Assembly: GCF_003952485.1 (NCBI RefSeq)
Contig: NZ_CP034447.1
Location: 124,001-188,000, forward strand
Origin: Mesorhizobium sp. M1E.F.Ca.ET.045.02.1.1
GTDB taxonomy: Bacteria; Pseudomonadota; Alphaproteobacteria; Rhizobiales; Rhizobiaceae
Length of the DNA stretch: 64,000 nucleotides
Reading direction: 5' to 3'
Shown: positions 18,845-28,601 of the stretch, piece by piece
Position numbering within the stretch: position 1 is the first letter of the stretch
Layout: each line of letters begins with the position of its first letter
Notes under the pieces: model-generated
Seen by the model: the letters and a program-made list of their open reading frames with translations, nothing else
Told to the model about the DNA's origin: nothing
Database searches by the model: none
Made by a program: the position numbers and the translations under genes

Positions 18845-19087
18845 ATGGCTGCAGTTGATAATAATAAGAAATCAGGCAATACCAATACCAGTAGCGCCGG
18901 CAATACCGATAAAACTAACAGTGGCACTCCCGGCAATACAAGCGGAGCTGATGCTACTGCTTTTCAGGCGCAAGTGCAAGAACTAACCAATGTTAGCTTG
19001 GAGGCGACGAAAAGGAGTGTCCAGTTGCGCACTCTAACGACCAATCTCCAGACCATCAAGAAGGCCGCCGACGAACGCGTTTCGTAA
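18845..19087 (+). CDS. nopA: T3SS pilus/needle subunit NopA
   Basis: NopA is the main small subunit of the rhizobial T3 pilus. The 80-residue protein has a low-complexity Asn/Thr/Ser/Gly N-terminal half (TNTSSAGNTDKTNSG) and a C-terminal amphipathic helix FQAQVQELTNVSLEATKRSV ending near KKAADERVS, typical of needle-type subunits. There is no Sec signal. ATG 18845 follows an AAGGA site at ideal spacing; ATG 18839 is two codons earlier. A strong hairpin 67 bp downstream may limit read-through into y4yQ. Confidence 0.88.
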   Translation: MAAVDNNKKSGNTNTSSAGNTDKTNSGTPGNTSGADATAFQAQVQELTNVSLEATKRSVQLRTLTTNLQTIKKAADERVS

Positions 19088-19153
19088 TGTCGGAAGCGGC
19101 TTTTAGACTGCCCCTAGCGCGTCTCCTTATTGACGCGACGTAGTCCCGAAATG

Positions 19154-19179
19154 AGCCGCATGGCAATTGCCGTGCGGCT
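19154..19179 (+). terminator. Hairpin between nopA and y4yQ
   Basis: AGCCGCATGGCAATTGCC and its near-exact complement form a 26-bp palindrome followed by TCT. It may be a partial terminator or an mRNA stabiliser that lets nopA transcript exceed that of the downstream genes. Confidence 0.5.
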
Positions 19180-19203
19180 TCTATCCTGTTTGAGAGATGC
19201 TCT

Positions 19204-20094
19204 GTGGATGACGCCGTTTCCCTCCGTTTCGAAGTGCTTTCGGGGCTCTATTGCGGACTGACCGGCAAGACGGATCTTCAAACGTGTTTAATCGGCAGCG
19301 GCTTCGATGCCGATTTGGTCTTTGTCGAGCAAGGACTGGCACCGCATCATCTTCGTGTAACTCTTCTTGGCAAGTCGATCGAACTCGAGGCGCTTGCACC
19401 CGGACTCAGTATCGAGGGCAACCGGAATATCGCCGCAGGCCAGTCCGTTGTTGTGCCCCTTCCTGCCGTCCTGCTCGTAGGCGAGATGTCCATTGCTTGG
19501 TCCGTGCAGGATGCAGAGCCGCCTGGTTCGACCGGCATACCGCGCCTACCGATCGGTGTGCTCGCCATGGTCATAATCAGCTCACTCGGGATCGGCGCGC
19601 TTTCGGGCATGTTCTCCTATCTTGGCAATGCAAGTGGATCGAGCCCCAATTCACTTCGGGCTGAAGTCGCGTCCAGAACGATCAGTCACCGCGCTGACAA
19701 TGAACTTACGGGGGCAGCGGCCAAAGAGCTGCAGGAGGAAGTCGATCGAGCGGGTCTTCTCGACGTCAAGATTGGCTCCGCAAAGGGTGTTGTGACCGCC
19801 GAGGGCACCGTCACGTCTGAATCGGTCATCAGCTGGCAGAAGCTTCAGCAATCGTTCGATCGTCGCACCAAGGGTACTCTAACACTGGTGAACGGAGTGC
19901 TCATCAAAGAGGAGAAGGCGCCATCCGCAATCGCGGTCGAAGCTGTGTGGCATGGGGCCCAACCGTATCTTGTCATCGACAGCGAGAAGTATTTTGTCGG
20001 GGCCATTTTAGCTGATGGATGGGTAGTCGATCGTATTGAGGACAGCCGTGTGCTGCTGAGCAGGAATGGCCGCATTGCTGCTCTCCCATATTGA
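19204..20094 (+). CDS. T3SS inner-membrane ring protein SctD-like (y4yQ type)
   Basis: The 296-residue protein has the SctD layout. A cytoplasmic FHA-like domain covers about residues 1-105 (SGLYCGLTGKTDLQTCLIGS, GEMSIAWSVQ). One membrane helix follows near 118-138 (IGVLAMVIISSLGIGALSGM). The rest is periplasmic with a BON/ring-like fold (LLDVKIGSAKGVVTAEGTV). SctD rings anchor the basal body to the sorting platform. GTG 19204 is used. Its stop overlaps a small downstream frame. NGR234 has y4yQ at this spot. Confidence 0.85.
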   Translation: MDDAVSLRFEVLSGLYCGLTGKTDLQTCLIGSGFDADLVFVEQGLAPHHLRVTLLGKSIELEALAPGLSIEGNRNIAAGQSVVVPLPAVLLVGEMSIAWSVQDAEPPGSTGIPRLPIGVLAMVIISSLGIGALSGMFSYLGNASGSSPNSLRAEVASRTISHRADNELTGAAAKELQEEVDRAGLLDVKIGSAKGVVTAEGTVTSESVISWQKLQQSFDRRTKGTLTLVNGVLIKEEKAPSAIAVEAVWHGAQPYLVIDSEKYFVGAILADGWVVDRIEDSRVLLSRNGRIAALPY

Positions 20095-20345
20095 AAGCTC
20101 GCAGGCCCCATCAAGCAGCACTCTATGGCCAGCCAAACATCCTGTGGCGCTCGGTGCTGACAAGCTGGCTGCGTGGAAACATTTGCTGCCCAGCCATTTC
20201 GCGCCTGTTTGTGGCTCTCATGCAGGGTCACGCGCTGGCCAAGGCCGAGGCGCCTTCGGAGTTCGAAAGCTACGTTTCAGGGCGTAACAGCAGAGTAAGT
20301 CTCAACCGATTGCAAAGGTGTCTCGATGGCCAACGTCCTGCGTGA
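20091..20345 (+). CDS. Small open frame between y4yQ and rhcV, uncertain
   Basis: A TTG-started frame of 84 codons overlaps the y4yQ stop by 4 nt and runs 20 nt into rhcV. It encodes a basic peptide (PNILWRSVLTSWLRG, SEFESYVSG) with no known family. The double overlap suggests translational coupling, but TTG and the lack of similarity make it doubtful. It could be just the rhcV leader. Confidence 0.25.
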   Translation: MKARRPHQAALYGQPNILWRSVLTSWLRGNICCPAISRLFVALMQGHALAKAEAPSEFESYVSGRNSRVSLNRLQRCLDGQRPA

Positions 20346-22389
20346 CTTCATCAAGCGTGCGCCGGCCAGCCCGGATTTAATGGTTGCGTTGATGCTGCTT
20401 CTGGCTGTCGCGATGATGGTCATGCCTATCCCGGTCGTGGTGGTCGACGCACTGATAGGATTCAATATGGGGTTGGCCATACTGCTGATGATGGTTGCCC
20501 TGTATGTCAGTACTCCACTTGATTTTTCCTCTTTGCCCGGCGTTATTTTGATTTCCACTGTATTCCGTCTCGCGCTGACGGTCGCAACGACGCGACTGAT
20601 CCTGGCCGAGGGGGAGGCCGGCAGCATTATTCATACCTTTGGCGATTTCGTCATCTCAGGCAATATCGTGGTGGGTTTCGTCATATTTCTGGTCGTCACC
20701 ATGGTGCAATTCATGGTCCTCGCGAAGGGTGCCGAACGGGTGGCAGAAGTGGCGGCGCGTTTCACGCTGGATGCTCTGCCGGGCAAGCAAATGGCGGTCG
20801 ACGCAGAGCTACGCAACGGCCACATCGATGCCAACGAATCCCGCCGGCGGCGCGCCGAATTGGAGAAGGAAAGCCAACTATATGGCGCGATGGACGGCGC
20901 GATGAAATTTGTGAAGGGCGATTCCATCGCCGGGCTGGTGGTTATCTGCATCAACATGCTGGGTGGAATTTCGATCGGTCTGCTCTCCAAGGGCATGTCC
21001 TTCGGCGAGGTGCTGCATCACTATACTCTGCTGACGATAGGCGATGCATTGATATCGCAGATTCCGGCCCTTCTGCTCTCCATTACTGCGGCGACCATCG
21101 TCACCCGTGTGACTGGGACGGCGAGGATCAACCTCGGTACCGAAATGGTCAGTCAGCTCACGGCCAGTACTCGAGCCTTGCGGCTGGCGGCCGGCGTCCT
21201 GGTCGTGATGGGGTTCGTTCCTGGGTTTCCCCTCCCCGTCTTTCTGATGCTGGCCGCAGTGTTCGCTGCGGTAAGCATTGTCAAGGCTGATGTGCTGGGC
21301 GCCGGCACTGCCGATGCGAAAGATGGAACTGCAGCGGAGCCTAAGCAAGCCGCGCCTGCGAAGGAATTCCCGATCGCATTTTTTTTAGCGCCAAATCTTA
21401 TGCAGGCGATCGATCAAGCCGAATTGCAAAAACATATTGGGCGCGTTTCGCTCCTGGTCACAGCCGATCTGGGCATTATCGTTCCCCGCATCCCTGTCTT
21501 GGTTGACGAGCAGCTGCCTACATCGCAATTCCGGATAGATGTCGAGGGCGTGCCAGTCGAACAGGACGCGATAGATCCAAGCCAGATGACGCTCCGAGCC
21601 GATGTAGCGCACGTCGACTCGAGCGGTATCCCCCTTAGGCGTGAGCCGAAAACGGACAGACTCCCGGTCGAACATACCCCTGCACAGGCCCTTACGGGCG
21701 CCGGCACGGAGCATTGGGCTCCCGGCGAACTCCTCGCCTTGCGCGTCCATGCAACGTTGACCCGCTACGCACCGCGATTGGTGGGCATCCAAGAGACCCG
21801 ACATTTCCTGGGCCGAATGGAGCAGGAATATTCTGATCTTGTGAAAGAGGTGCTGCGCACGACGCCGATTCCTCGGATTGCCGATGTTCTGCGCCGCCTC
21901 CTGGAGGAAGGTATCCCAATCCGCCACACCCGTCTCGTGTTGGAGGCATTGGCCGAATGGAGCGAGCGTGAGCAAAACGTTGCCCTGCTGACGGAATATG
22001 TCCGTTCTGGTTTGAAGCGACAGATCTGCCACCGCTATGCCAACACCGAGGGCATCGTGTCCGCCCTGGTCGTCGAACGCGAGAGCGAGGATGTGATGCG
22101 TGGCGCGGTTCGAGATTCGGATGCAGGCCCCTATCTCGCACTGGAGGATCGGCAAAGCGAAGCGATGCTATCACAGATACGTCAGGTCCTTTCGAACACA
22201 GAACCGGGTCAAACCCGCCCTATTCTGTTGACGTCAATGGATGTCCGACGTTTCGTCCGCGGCTTTCTGACGCGAAACGGGATCGATCTCGCCGTGCTGT
22301 CTTATCAAGACCTCGCCTCCGACTTTACAATTCGCCCGGCAGGATCCGTCAAACTCCCGCACGGATCGAACAGCGGATTGTTAGAGTAG
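20326..22389 (+). CDS. rhcV: T3SS export-gate protein RhcV (SctV)
   Basis: SctV (FlhA/LcrD family) makes the nonameric export gate. The 687-residue protein has about eight membrane helices in residues 10-330 and the family loop DALPGKQMAVDAELRNGHID followed by SRRRRAELEKESQLYGAMDG. A large cytoplasmic domain (about 340-687) binds chaperone-substrate complexes. ATG 20326 is a good start and no lesion is visible. Confidence 0.97.
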   Translation: MANVLRDFIKRAPASPDLMVALMLLLAVAMMVMPIPVVVVDALIGFNMGLAILLMMVALYVSTPLDFSSLPGVILISTVFRLALTVATTRLILAEGEAGSIIHTFGDFVISGNIVVGFVIFLVVTMVQFMVLAKGAERVAEVAARFTLDALPGKQMAVDAELRNGHIDANESRRRRAELEKESQLYGAMDGAMKFVKGDSIAGLVVICINMLGGISIGLLSKGMSFGEVLHHYTLLTIGDALISQIPALLLSITAATIVTRVTGTARINLGTEMVSQLTASTRALRLAAGVLVVMGFVPGFPLPVFLMLAAVFAAVSIVKADVLGAGTADAKDGTAAEPKQAAPAKEFPIAFFLAPNLMQAIDQAELQKHIGRVSLLVTADLGIIVPRIPVLVDEQLPTSQFRIDVEGVPVEQDAIDPSQMTLRADVAHVDSSGIPLRREPKTDRLPVEHTPAQALTGAGTEHWAPGELLALRVHATLTRYAPRLVGIQETRHFLGRMEQEYSDLVKEVLRTTPIPRIADVLRRLLEEGIPIRHTRLVLEALAEWSEREQNVALLTEYVRSGLKRQICHRYANTEGIVSALVVERESEDVMRGAVRDSDAGPYLALEDRQSEAMLSQIRQVLSNTEPGQTRPILLTSMDVRRFVRGFLTRNGIDLAVLSYQDLASDFTIRPAGSVKLPHGSNSGLLE

Positions 22390-22442
22390 TTCCACCTTTC
22401 CTAACTGAACGCGACCCGCCTCCCTGATAACCGAGAGATAAT

Positions 22443-22976
22443 ATGAAATTTGTTAGAAATACAGTTTCTCCATCGCCTATGTTTCTGCGCCGGAGCTCAC
22501 TTCTTTTTGCCGTACTCGCCATTCTGCCTTTGGGCGGTTGCGCCAGCTGGCAAAAGCCCGCTCTTTCCGTGCAGGAGACATCTTCCCCAGAGTTGCTCAG
22601 CGCCGATCAAATCGATCCGGCTATGCGCGAACGCATTTTGCGCGAAGTTGGTCAGGATGTTCAAGAGCGGGCTTTGCGGGATGAGGTGAAGCAGCACCCG
22701 GACAATGTTGATGCGGCGATACGGCTTACAAAAGCCTTGGTGGCCCAGAAGCGCCCGCACGAAGCGGTTGAGGTGCTCGACAGCGTCTTGGTTGCAGCCC
22801 CAGCAAACGTACGTGCATTGAATGCGAAGGGCGTGATCTTGGACATTGAGGGGCGGCATGACGCGGCACAGGCCCTGTATCGGCGAGCTCTCGAAACCGA
22901 GCCAGGGAATCAGATGGTGCAGCATAACTTCAATCTGTCGCTTGCCTTAACGGCAAGTCCGAACAGCCAAGGTTAG
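22443..22976 (+). CDS. TPR lipoprotein of the T3SS cluster (y4yS type)
   Basis: The 177-residue product has a lipoprotein signal (LLFAVLAILPLGGC, Cys about 33). Two to three TPR-like repeats then follow (DNVDAAIRLTKALVAQKRPH, ANVRALNAKGVILDIEGRHD, AQALYRRALETEPGN). It is therefore an outer- or inner-membrane lipoprotein that probably scaffolds T3SS parts; the exact role is unknown. It lies 53 bp after rhcV, at the end of the cluster, where NGR234 has y4yS. Confidence 0.85.
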   Translation: MKFVRNTVSPSPMFLRRSSLLFAVLAILPLGGCASWQKPALSVQETSSPELLSADQIDPAMRERILREVGQDVQERALRDEVKQHPDNVDAAIRLTKALVAQKRPHEAVEVLDSVLVAAPANVRALNAKGVILDIEGRHDAAQALYRRALETEPGNQMVQHNFNLSLALTASPNSQG

Positions 22977-23442
22977 CACGATCGCAATAGGTGGGCACAG
23001 CGCATGTGCAGCCTATTCCCCGGCTCGAGACGCGCTCGGCTCCCATCATAGATGGCCTCTGAAGAGAGCCATATCTGCGCAAAGCTGTTGCTCCAGATCT
23101 GGCCGGCAGAGGTCGGCAGGAGAGCCGGATGACATCTCTCGGCCACCCGCAAGGCCATCCGCCTCGCTTCGTTGCCAGAGCGCCTTCGTGGTTGCCACGC
23201 GAGATACGCTCAGGATGGATTTGATTAATTCACGCGCGAATGCCTGCCTCTAACTTGGGGCAGGCGCGACCGCTCCCATAATGCAATACGCTGCCTCTAG
23301 GCCGATGGACGATGACGGGATACTTCCCCGAGACTTCAATGGTGGGGAGCAGCGCACCCGTCGATCCATTTGCTTTCAGCGTCAACCGCCACTATGTAGC
23401 GACACTTCGCCCGACTGTGTTTCAAGCTGCCCGGAGAAGTTT
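22977..23442. other. Gap between the T3SS cluster and mucR
   Basis: No gene is recognisable. The AT-richer stretch near 23215-23245 probably holds the mucR promoter. Confidence 0.45.
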
Positions 23443-23913
23443 ATGACAGAAGAAGCCCACAACACCGACATCCTCATCGAGCTCACTGCCGAGGTTGTAT
23501 CAGCCTACGTCTCCAACAACCCCGTCCCGGCGGGGGAGCTTCCTGCCCTGATCGCCCAAGTGCACGGGGCTCTAAAAGGCACGGCCGGACTAATACCGGC
23601 AGAAGAGCCTGTGCCTGTGAAAAAACCTGCTGTCCCGATCAAAAAGTCGATCGAACCGGACTACATCATTAGCCTTGAAGACGGCAAGAAATTCAAATCG
23701 CTAAAGCGCCATCTGTCGACGCACTATGGTCTGACCCCGGACGAATATCGCGCCAAATGGGGTCTGCCGTCGGATTATCCGATGGTGGCGCCGAATTACG
23801 CCGCTACGCGCTCCGCCTTGGCCAAGACCATCGGACTCGGCCGCAAACCGAAAGAGCCGGAAGCCCCGGTGCCGGCGCCGGCGAAACGGACCCGCAAAAA
23901 GGTCGCAGCCTAA
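23443..23913 (+). CDS. MucR/Ros-family transcriptional regulator lacking the canonical zinc Cys
   Basis: MucR/Ros proteins bind AT-rich DNA and control exopolysaccharide, motility and symbiosis genes. The 156-residue protein from ATG 23443 (GGAGA site) has the conserved N-terminal helix (AEVVSAYVSNNPV) and the DNA-binding core GKKFKSLKRHLSTHYGLTPD, then YRAKWGLPSDYPMVAPNYA. At the zinc site it reads ISLEDGKKF: the first Cys is Ser and the second ligand position is Asp. This resembles M. loti Ros homologues known to fold without structural zinc. The tail is basic (PAKRTRKK). A strong terminator follows. Confidence 0.93.
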   Translation: MTEEAHNTDILIELTAEVVSAYVSNNPVPAGELPALIAQVHGALKGTAGLIPAEEPVPVKKPAVPIKKSIEPDYIISLEDGKKFKSLKRHLSTHYGLTPDEYRAKWGLPSDYPMVAPNYAATRSALAKTIGLGRKPKEPEAPVPAPAKRTRKKVAA

Positions 23914-23973
23914 ATCCGTATCAACAGTCGTTCGGGACGCGCGGCAGCCGTAGGCCCAATCTGCGCGGAATCA

Positions 23974-23998
23974 AAAGGCGGGGACGAGCCCCGCCTTT
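23974..23998 (+). terminator. Rho-independent terminator after the MucR-type gene
   Basis: AAAGGCGGGG and CCCCGCCTTT form a perfect 10-bp stem with a 5-nt loop. The flanking A- and T-runs make it potentially bidirectional, also serving cspA. Confidence 0.85.
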
Positions 23999-24135
23999 CC
24001 CGTCCAAGAGCCTCATTCCAGAGGAATTCGCGACGGCTCCAGCAATCGCTGCCGCGGCATTACCTGGTTGCATGCTCCGGCCGGGTTTCGAGCCGGTCAA
24101 TGCGTTCGGAGTATGCCGCATCCTTGCCGCACGCG

Positions 24136-24348
24136 TTAGCCAGCCTTGCTGAGGCTGCCTGCAGAGGACTTGCCGGTGCGGCGATCCTGTTCGACCTCGT
24201 AGTTTATCTTCTGGCCCTCATTAAGGGTCGACAGGCCCGCTCGTTCAACAGCGGAAATGTGGACAAAGACATCCTGACCGCCGTTGTCGGGCTGAATAAA
24301 ACCAAAACCCTTGGTGCTGTTGAACCACTTCACCGTTCCAGTCGCCAT
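24136..24348 (-). CDS. cspA: Cold-shock protein, CspA family
   Basis: The 70-residue protein is a single cold-shock domain with RNP1 (KGFGFI) and RNP2 (VFVHIS), preceded by [10 protein letters not shown]. It binds single-stranded nucleic acid and acts as an RNA chaperone. The length is normal. ATG 24348 starts the conserved MATGTVKWF; the frame is open 14 codons further back, but without homology. It is convergent with the MucR-type gene. Confidence 0.95.
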   Translation of the reverse strand: MATGTVKWFNSTKGFGFIQPDNGGQDVFVHISAVERAGLSTLNEGQKINYEVEQDRRTGKSSAGSLSKAG

Positions 24349-24390
24349 ATATCCATTCCTTTGTAACAAGTCGCAACTTAGGCAGGCCAT

Positions 24391-25200
24391 TCACGCCAGC
24401 CTGATTTGTACACGAGACTTTAGGCGCAGCAAAATCGGAAAATTGCAAGGCCCACTCGACCGCCTGATCTCCAGCAGCACCTGCCACACATGCGAGGCGC
24501 GTGCCAGACGAGGCGTATGCCAGACGTTTCGTCGTGCGCTGTCGCTCAAACGTCGACAGAAACAATGACCCAACCCTGCAAACTCGGCACATCTTGTGGA
24601 CGTGCTTGGGTCGCTGCTCGACCGCAATACCCGCTCCTGACCGATATCGTCGGCCAAAATGACGATGTTTTTGTCATCAGACCGAAAGATCAGGCGCGCA
24701 GCGACACTGCACACTCAAACCGAGACCCGCGAACCTCGATTAGCTTCGGCCTGCTACGAAGCGCGGTTGCCTGCTTCTGAGGCGGGCCATTGTCGGTTTG
24801 AATCAACTGTCGGGTTCGGAACCCCAGACTGTCGGCAAGTTGACAATGCGCGTTCAGACGGCACAAACCACCCGATCGCTTGTGAGCGAGATGGTTTGGC
24901 AGATTGAGCAAGGGCGGGACTCAGCTATGCCGCCCAGGCTGCTGACAAGGCCAAAGCAGCGTAGGTGCGGAGTGAAATCCAAGGTCCACATGGGTCGTCG
25001 CGCGTCCCGTGCGCCTGGGAAGGCGCCGGCCCGGCCAAGCTTTTCCCAGATCGTCCGGATGACGCAAGCTTCGCTGAGCGTCAATGAACGTTCGGGCGAT
25101 GACCAGGCGTCGTGCGTTGCAATCTGGACGGTCCAGGATATCCCAGCCCGCTTGGCTGGCCACACTTGAAGCTCCAGCATACCGGCTGGCACAGGCCAAT
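24391..25200. other. Region without a clear gene
   Basis: Short frames on both strands show no recognisable domain. The right half may be decayed transposon DNA continuous with the IS630-like remnant that follows. A TGT-N10-ACA string at 24830 has no sigma-54 promoter near it. Confidence 0.45.
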
Positions 25201-25329
25201 TGGACTCTGCGCTGCCCTCAATGCGCTGGTGGCACGGTCAATGCTTGTCTATCGATCCGGCCGCCCATGCGTGATGCTGTCGGTCGACGTTCGCAAACCA
25301 GACCCTCGGCGAACCCAGCGAAGGGGCTC

Positions 25330-25560
25330 GCCGGTACGACGAGGGACCTTACCTCTTTATGCGCGGCATCATTGTCGAGGATGACATGTTGCCTTACACG
25401 TCGTCCCCTCGCGCTCGGGGCTTTGAGGGGCGGATGAAGTCCTGATGGCGGTGGCACTGCTGCATGTTTGCGTAAGACCCATCAGTCACGATCGCGTTGT
25501 CCTTCGATGTCGCGGTGCTGATAGGCGGGCAGATCGGTGTGCGCGGCGCCCGCCAAAGGA
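25330..25560 (-). mobile_element. Decayed IS630-family transposase remnant
   Basis: Two reverse frames together read QQCHRHQDFIRP then RQHVILDNDAAHK, which match the order CHRHQEF...HVILDNYAAHK of IS630-type DDE transposases. Frames shift between the blocks and no terminal repeats are evident. Confidence 0.55.
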
Positions 25561-25619
25561 TCGTCGTCACGCCGGAGGAGGCGAGCGCCGTAGCCGGCGC
25601 GCCGGCGAAAGGCGCTTTC

Positions 25620-25635
25620 TGTCGGATGCCCGACA
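25620..25635 (+). promoter_or_regulatory. NifA upstream activator site
   Basis: TGTCGGATGCCCGACA fits TGT-N10-ACA and is an extended near-palindrome. Its centre is about 94 bp before the transcription start predicted from the sigma-54 promoter at 25695. Confidence 0.72.
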
Positions 25636-25694
25636 ATGTCGGATATCGCAAGTATCAAGGTTGGATCAAACCTTGCAAATCGGGGCTTTCTTAC

Positions 25695-25710
25695 TTGGCA
25701 CGGCGCATGC
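25695..25710 (+). promoter_or_regulatory. Sigma-54 (-24/-12) promoter for the M16 peptidase gene
   Basis: TTGGCACGGCGCATGC has the GG-N10-GC core and a full TTGGCAC -24 box; -12 is ATGC, not TTGC. With the NifA site 60 bp upstream it predicts expression in nitrogen-fixing nodules. Confidence 0.7.
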
Positions 25711-25924
25711 TCAGGTATCCGCAAACACCCAATGGATAACGAGCAGACTTCCCATGGCCCCACCAAAATACTGCCGAACGTTCCCCGGACGCATCCAAAG
25801 ATGAGGCCCGCGTCAGGCCCGGCAACACGCTGACGGCTCATCTGGCTCGGCGTCGCGTGCCGATCCACTTTCTCCCAATAGGCGTCGGGAGACATAGAGC
25901 CTTCAAAATGAGGAACAAATCACT

Positions 25925-28601
25925 TTGCCAGGAACCCAGCCCATAATCCCACTCTCCCTATCAGAACTACCAAGCAAGCCCCGCACTCACGGGCTTCGCA
26001 GGACGTCCGTTGCGACCGAGTTGGGCGGCGCGAGGACGGCTCCGGTCCCCGTCGCATGGGAGGACGGCAAGGCGACGGATTTCGTGCTCGACAACGGCAT
26101 GGAGGTGGTCGTCATTCCCAACCACCGGGCGCCGATCGTCAGCCACATGGTGTGGTACAAGATCGGCAGCGCCGACGAGCCGCCGGGCAAATCCGGCATT
26201 GCCCATTTTTTTCGAGCATCTGATGTTCAAGGCGACGACCAACCATGCGGCCGGCGAATTCGACCGCGCAGTGTTCGAGATCGGCGGCTCGCAAAATGCC
26301 TTCACCTCCTCCGACTACACCGCCTTCTATCAGACAGTGGCGCCGTCGGCGCTCGAGCTGATGATGAGCTTCGAGGCCGACCGAATGCGAAACCTCATCC
26401 TCACCGACGATGTCGTCAAGACCGAGCGCGACGTGGTCATCGAGGAGCGCCGCTCAAGCACCGACACCAACCCGCAGGACGTGCTCCATGAGGAGATCGA
26501 CGCGACGCTGTGGCAGAACCAGCCCTATCGCATCCCGATCATCGGCTGGATGCAGGAGATCGAGCAGCTGAACCGCGTCGACGCCACCGCCTTCTATGAA
26601 AAATACTACTGGCCCAACAACTCCGTGCTGATCGTGGCCGGCGATGTCGAGCCGGAGACGGTGAAGGTGCTGGCCGAGAAGACCTATGGCAAGGTGGCGC
26701 GCGGGCCCGACCTGCCGCCGCGCATCCGGCCGGTTGAGCCCGAGCAGAACACCAGGCGCACCGTCACGCTCTCCGACGCCCGCGTCAGCGTGCCCAGTTT
26801 TTCGACGCAGTGGGTGGTGCCGTCTTACCATACCGCCAAGCCGGGCGAGGCCGAAGCGCTCGACCTGCTGTCCGAAATCCTCGGCGGCGGTAACCGCAGC
26901 CGGCTCTACCAGGCGCTCGCTGTCCAGCAAGGTATCGCTTCCAGCGCCTGCGCCTATTTCCAGGGCACCATGCTCGACGACACCAGGTTCGCCATCTATG
27001 GCGCGCCGCGCGGCGATGCCAAGCTGGCCGATCTCGAAGCGGCGGCCGCTGCCGAAGTCGCTCGCATTGCCAAGGATGGTGTCAGCAGCGAGGAACTGGG
27101 CAAGGCCAAGGAGCGCTTTGTGCGCGATATGATCTTTGCCGAAGACGACCAGGACGACCTCGCCTGCATATACGGCTCGACGCTGGCCACCGGCGGCACC
27201 GTGAAAGATGTCGAGGAACGGCCGTCTCGCATCCGCAGGGTTACCGCCGCGCAAATCAAAGCAGTTGCCGCCCGCTATCTCGCGTTCGACCGTTCGACCA
27301 CGGGCTATCTCTTGCCCAAGACGGAGAATGAAGAGATGACGCTCGGCGCTCAGCCCCATGCTGCGATGAACATCCAGGAGGTGAAGTCCGAAAAGGGCAT
27401 GATCGCCTGGCTGGTGGAGGACCACACAGTGGAAATCGTCAACATCGGCTTTGCCTTCAACGGCGGCATCACGCAGGACCCGGTCGGGAAGGAGGGGATG
27501 GCCAATCTGATGGCCGGCCTGTTCATCGAAGGCGCCGGTAATTACGACAGCGATGCCTTCCAGATGAAGCTCGACGATGCCGGCGCCGAGATGGGTTTGG
27601 AGGCGCAAAGACACTACATCTGCGGATCGGTGTGCATGCTTCCCAAACAGCAGGACGCCGCGTTCGGCCTGCTTCGGCTCGCACTCAACGCGCCGCGCTT
27701 CGACCAGGGGCCGATCGATCGCGTCCGCGCCGAGATTGTCTCCGACATCGTCGGCAGCGAGCGCGACCCTGACGCAATCGCTCAGCGCAAATGGCTGCGC
27801 GCGATCTATGGCACGCATCCTTTTTCGAGGCCGGGAGAAGGCACAAAAGAGAGCCTGGCCGGCATCACGCCGTCCGACCTCCTCGCCTTCCACAAGGCGA
27901 TTTTCGCTCGCGACGGGCTCCATATTGCCGTGGTCGGTGACATTGATGCAAACACGCTGAGGGAAAGGCTCGACCAGCTGTTTGGTGACTTGCCTGAGCA
28001 ACAAACCCTCGCCCCCGTCGCCGATGTCGTACCGAAGCTCGGCCAACTGGTGGAGGAGAACTGCGACCTGCCGCAGACTTCGCTGCGATTGGCCTGGCCT
28101 GGCGTGAAGCGTAGCGCGCCGGATCACTTCGCCACCGTGCTGATGAATGACATCCTCGGCGGCTCGGGCATGACTTCCCGCCTTTTCGAGGAGGTGCGCG
28201 AAAAACGCGGCCTTGCCTATCACGTCAGCTCTGAACTGACCCTTGACAAGCTTCTGGTTACGACAGAGACACGCTCGGACTGCGCCGCCCAAACGCTGAG
28301 CATCGTGCGAGATGTGGTAAAGCAGATGGCGCAGCAAGGACCGACCGGGGCCGAGCTCAAGGCGGCGAAGAAGCACCTGATCGGCACCTATGCCATTGAC
28401 CGTCTGGGCTCGACCAGCTCGATTGCAGACCGGCTCCTGGATTTGCAGATTCACAAGGCCGACGTCGACTACAACCAGCGTCGCGCCCGCAGCATCGGTC
28501 GGGTGACGCTCAAACAGGTCAAGGCGGCGGCCAAGAAGCTGCTTTCGGCCGAGCCCGCCATTTTGGTGGTCGGCCCGCCGCTGGGCGGCAAGGATGAGTA
28601 A
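25925..28601 (+). pseudogene. M16 (pitrilysin-type) zinc peptidase, frameshifted in its active site
   Basis: The gene encodes a double-length M16 protein: an N-terminal peptidase unit and a C-terminal unit without its own HxxEH, about 890 residues. The first frame (from TTG 25925) carries [20 protein letters not shown] and ends at GIAHFF. The second frame resumes at [19 protein letters not shown] and runs intact to 28601. The switch lies in a run of seven Ts at 26206-26212, where six would restore HFFEH. Downstream residues (VIEERR, SRLFEEVREKRGLAY) look intact, so the lesion is recent, programmed slippage, or a sequencing error. Secretion is unclear because the true N-terminus is uncertain. 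A NifA/sigma-54 promoter precedes it. Confidence 0.85.

Noticed and set aside
24830..24845. TGTCGGCAAGTTGACA, a TGT-N10-ACA string like a NifA site
   Set aside because: Six fixed bases occur by chance about every 4 kb, and no GG-N10-GC sigma-54 promoter lies at a suitable distance in either direction.
25230..25244. TGGCACGGTCAATGC, sigma-54-like
   Set aside because: It lies in decayed transposon DNA without a NifA site and without a gene at a suitable distance.
26454..28454. 666-codon reverse frame opposite the M16 gene
   Set aside because: It is an antisense shadow of a high-GC coding region; the M16 homology on the other strand explains it.
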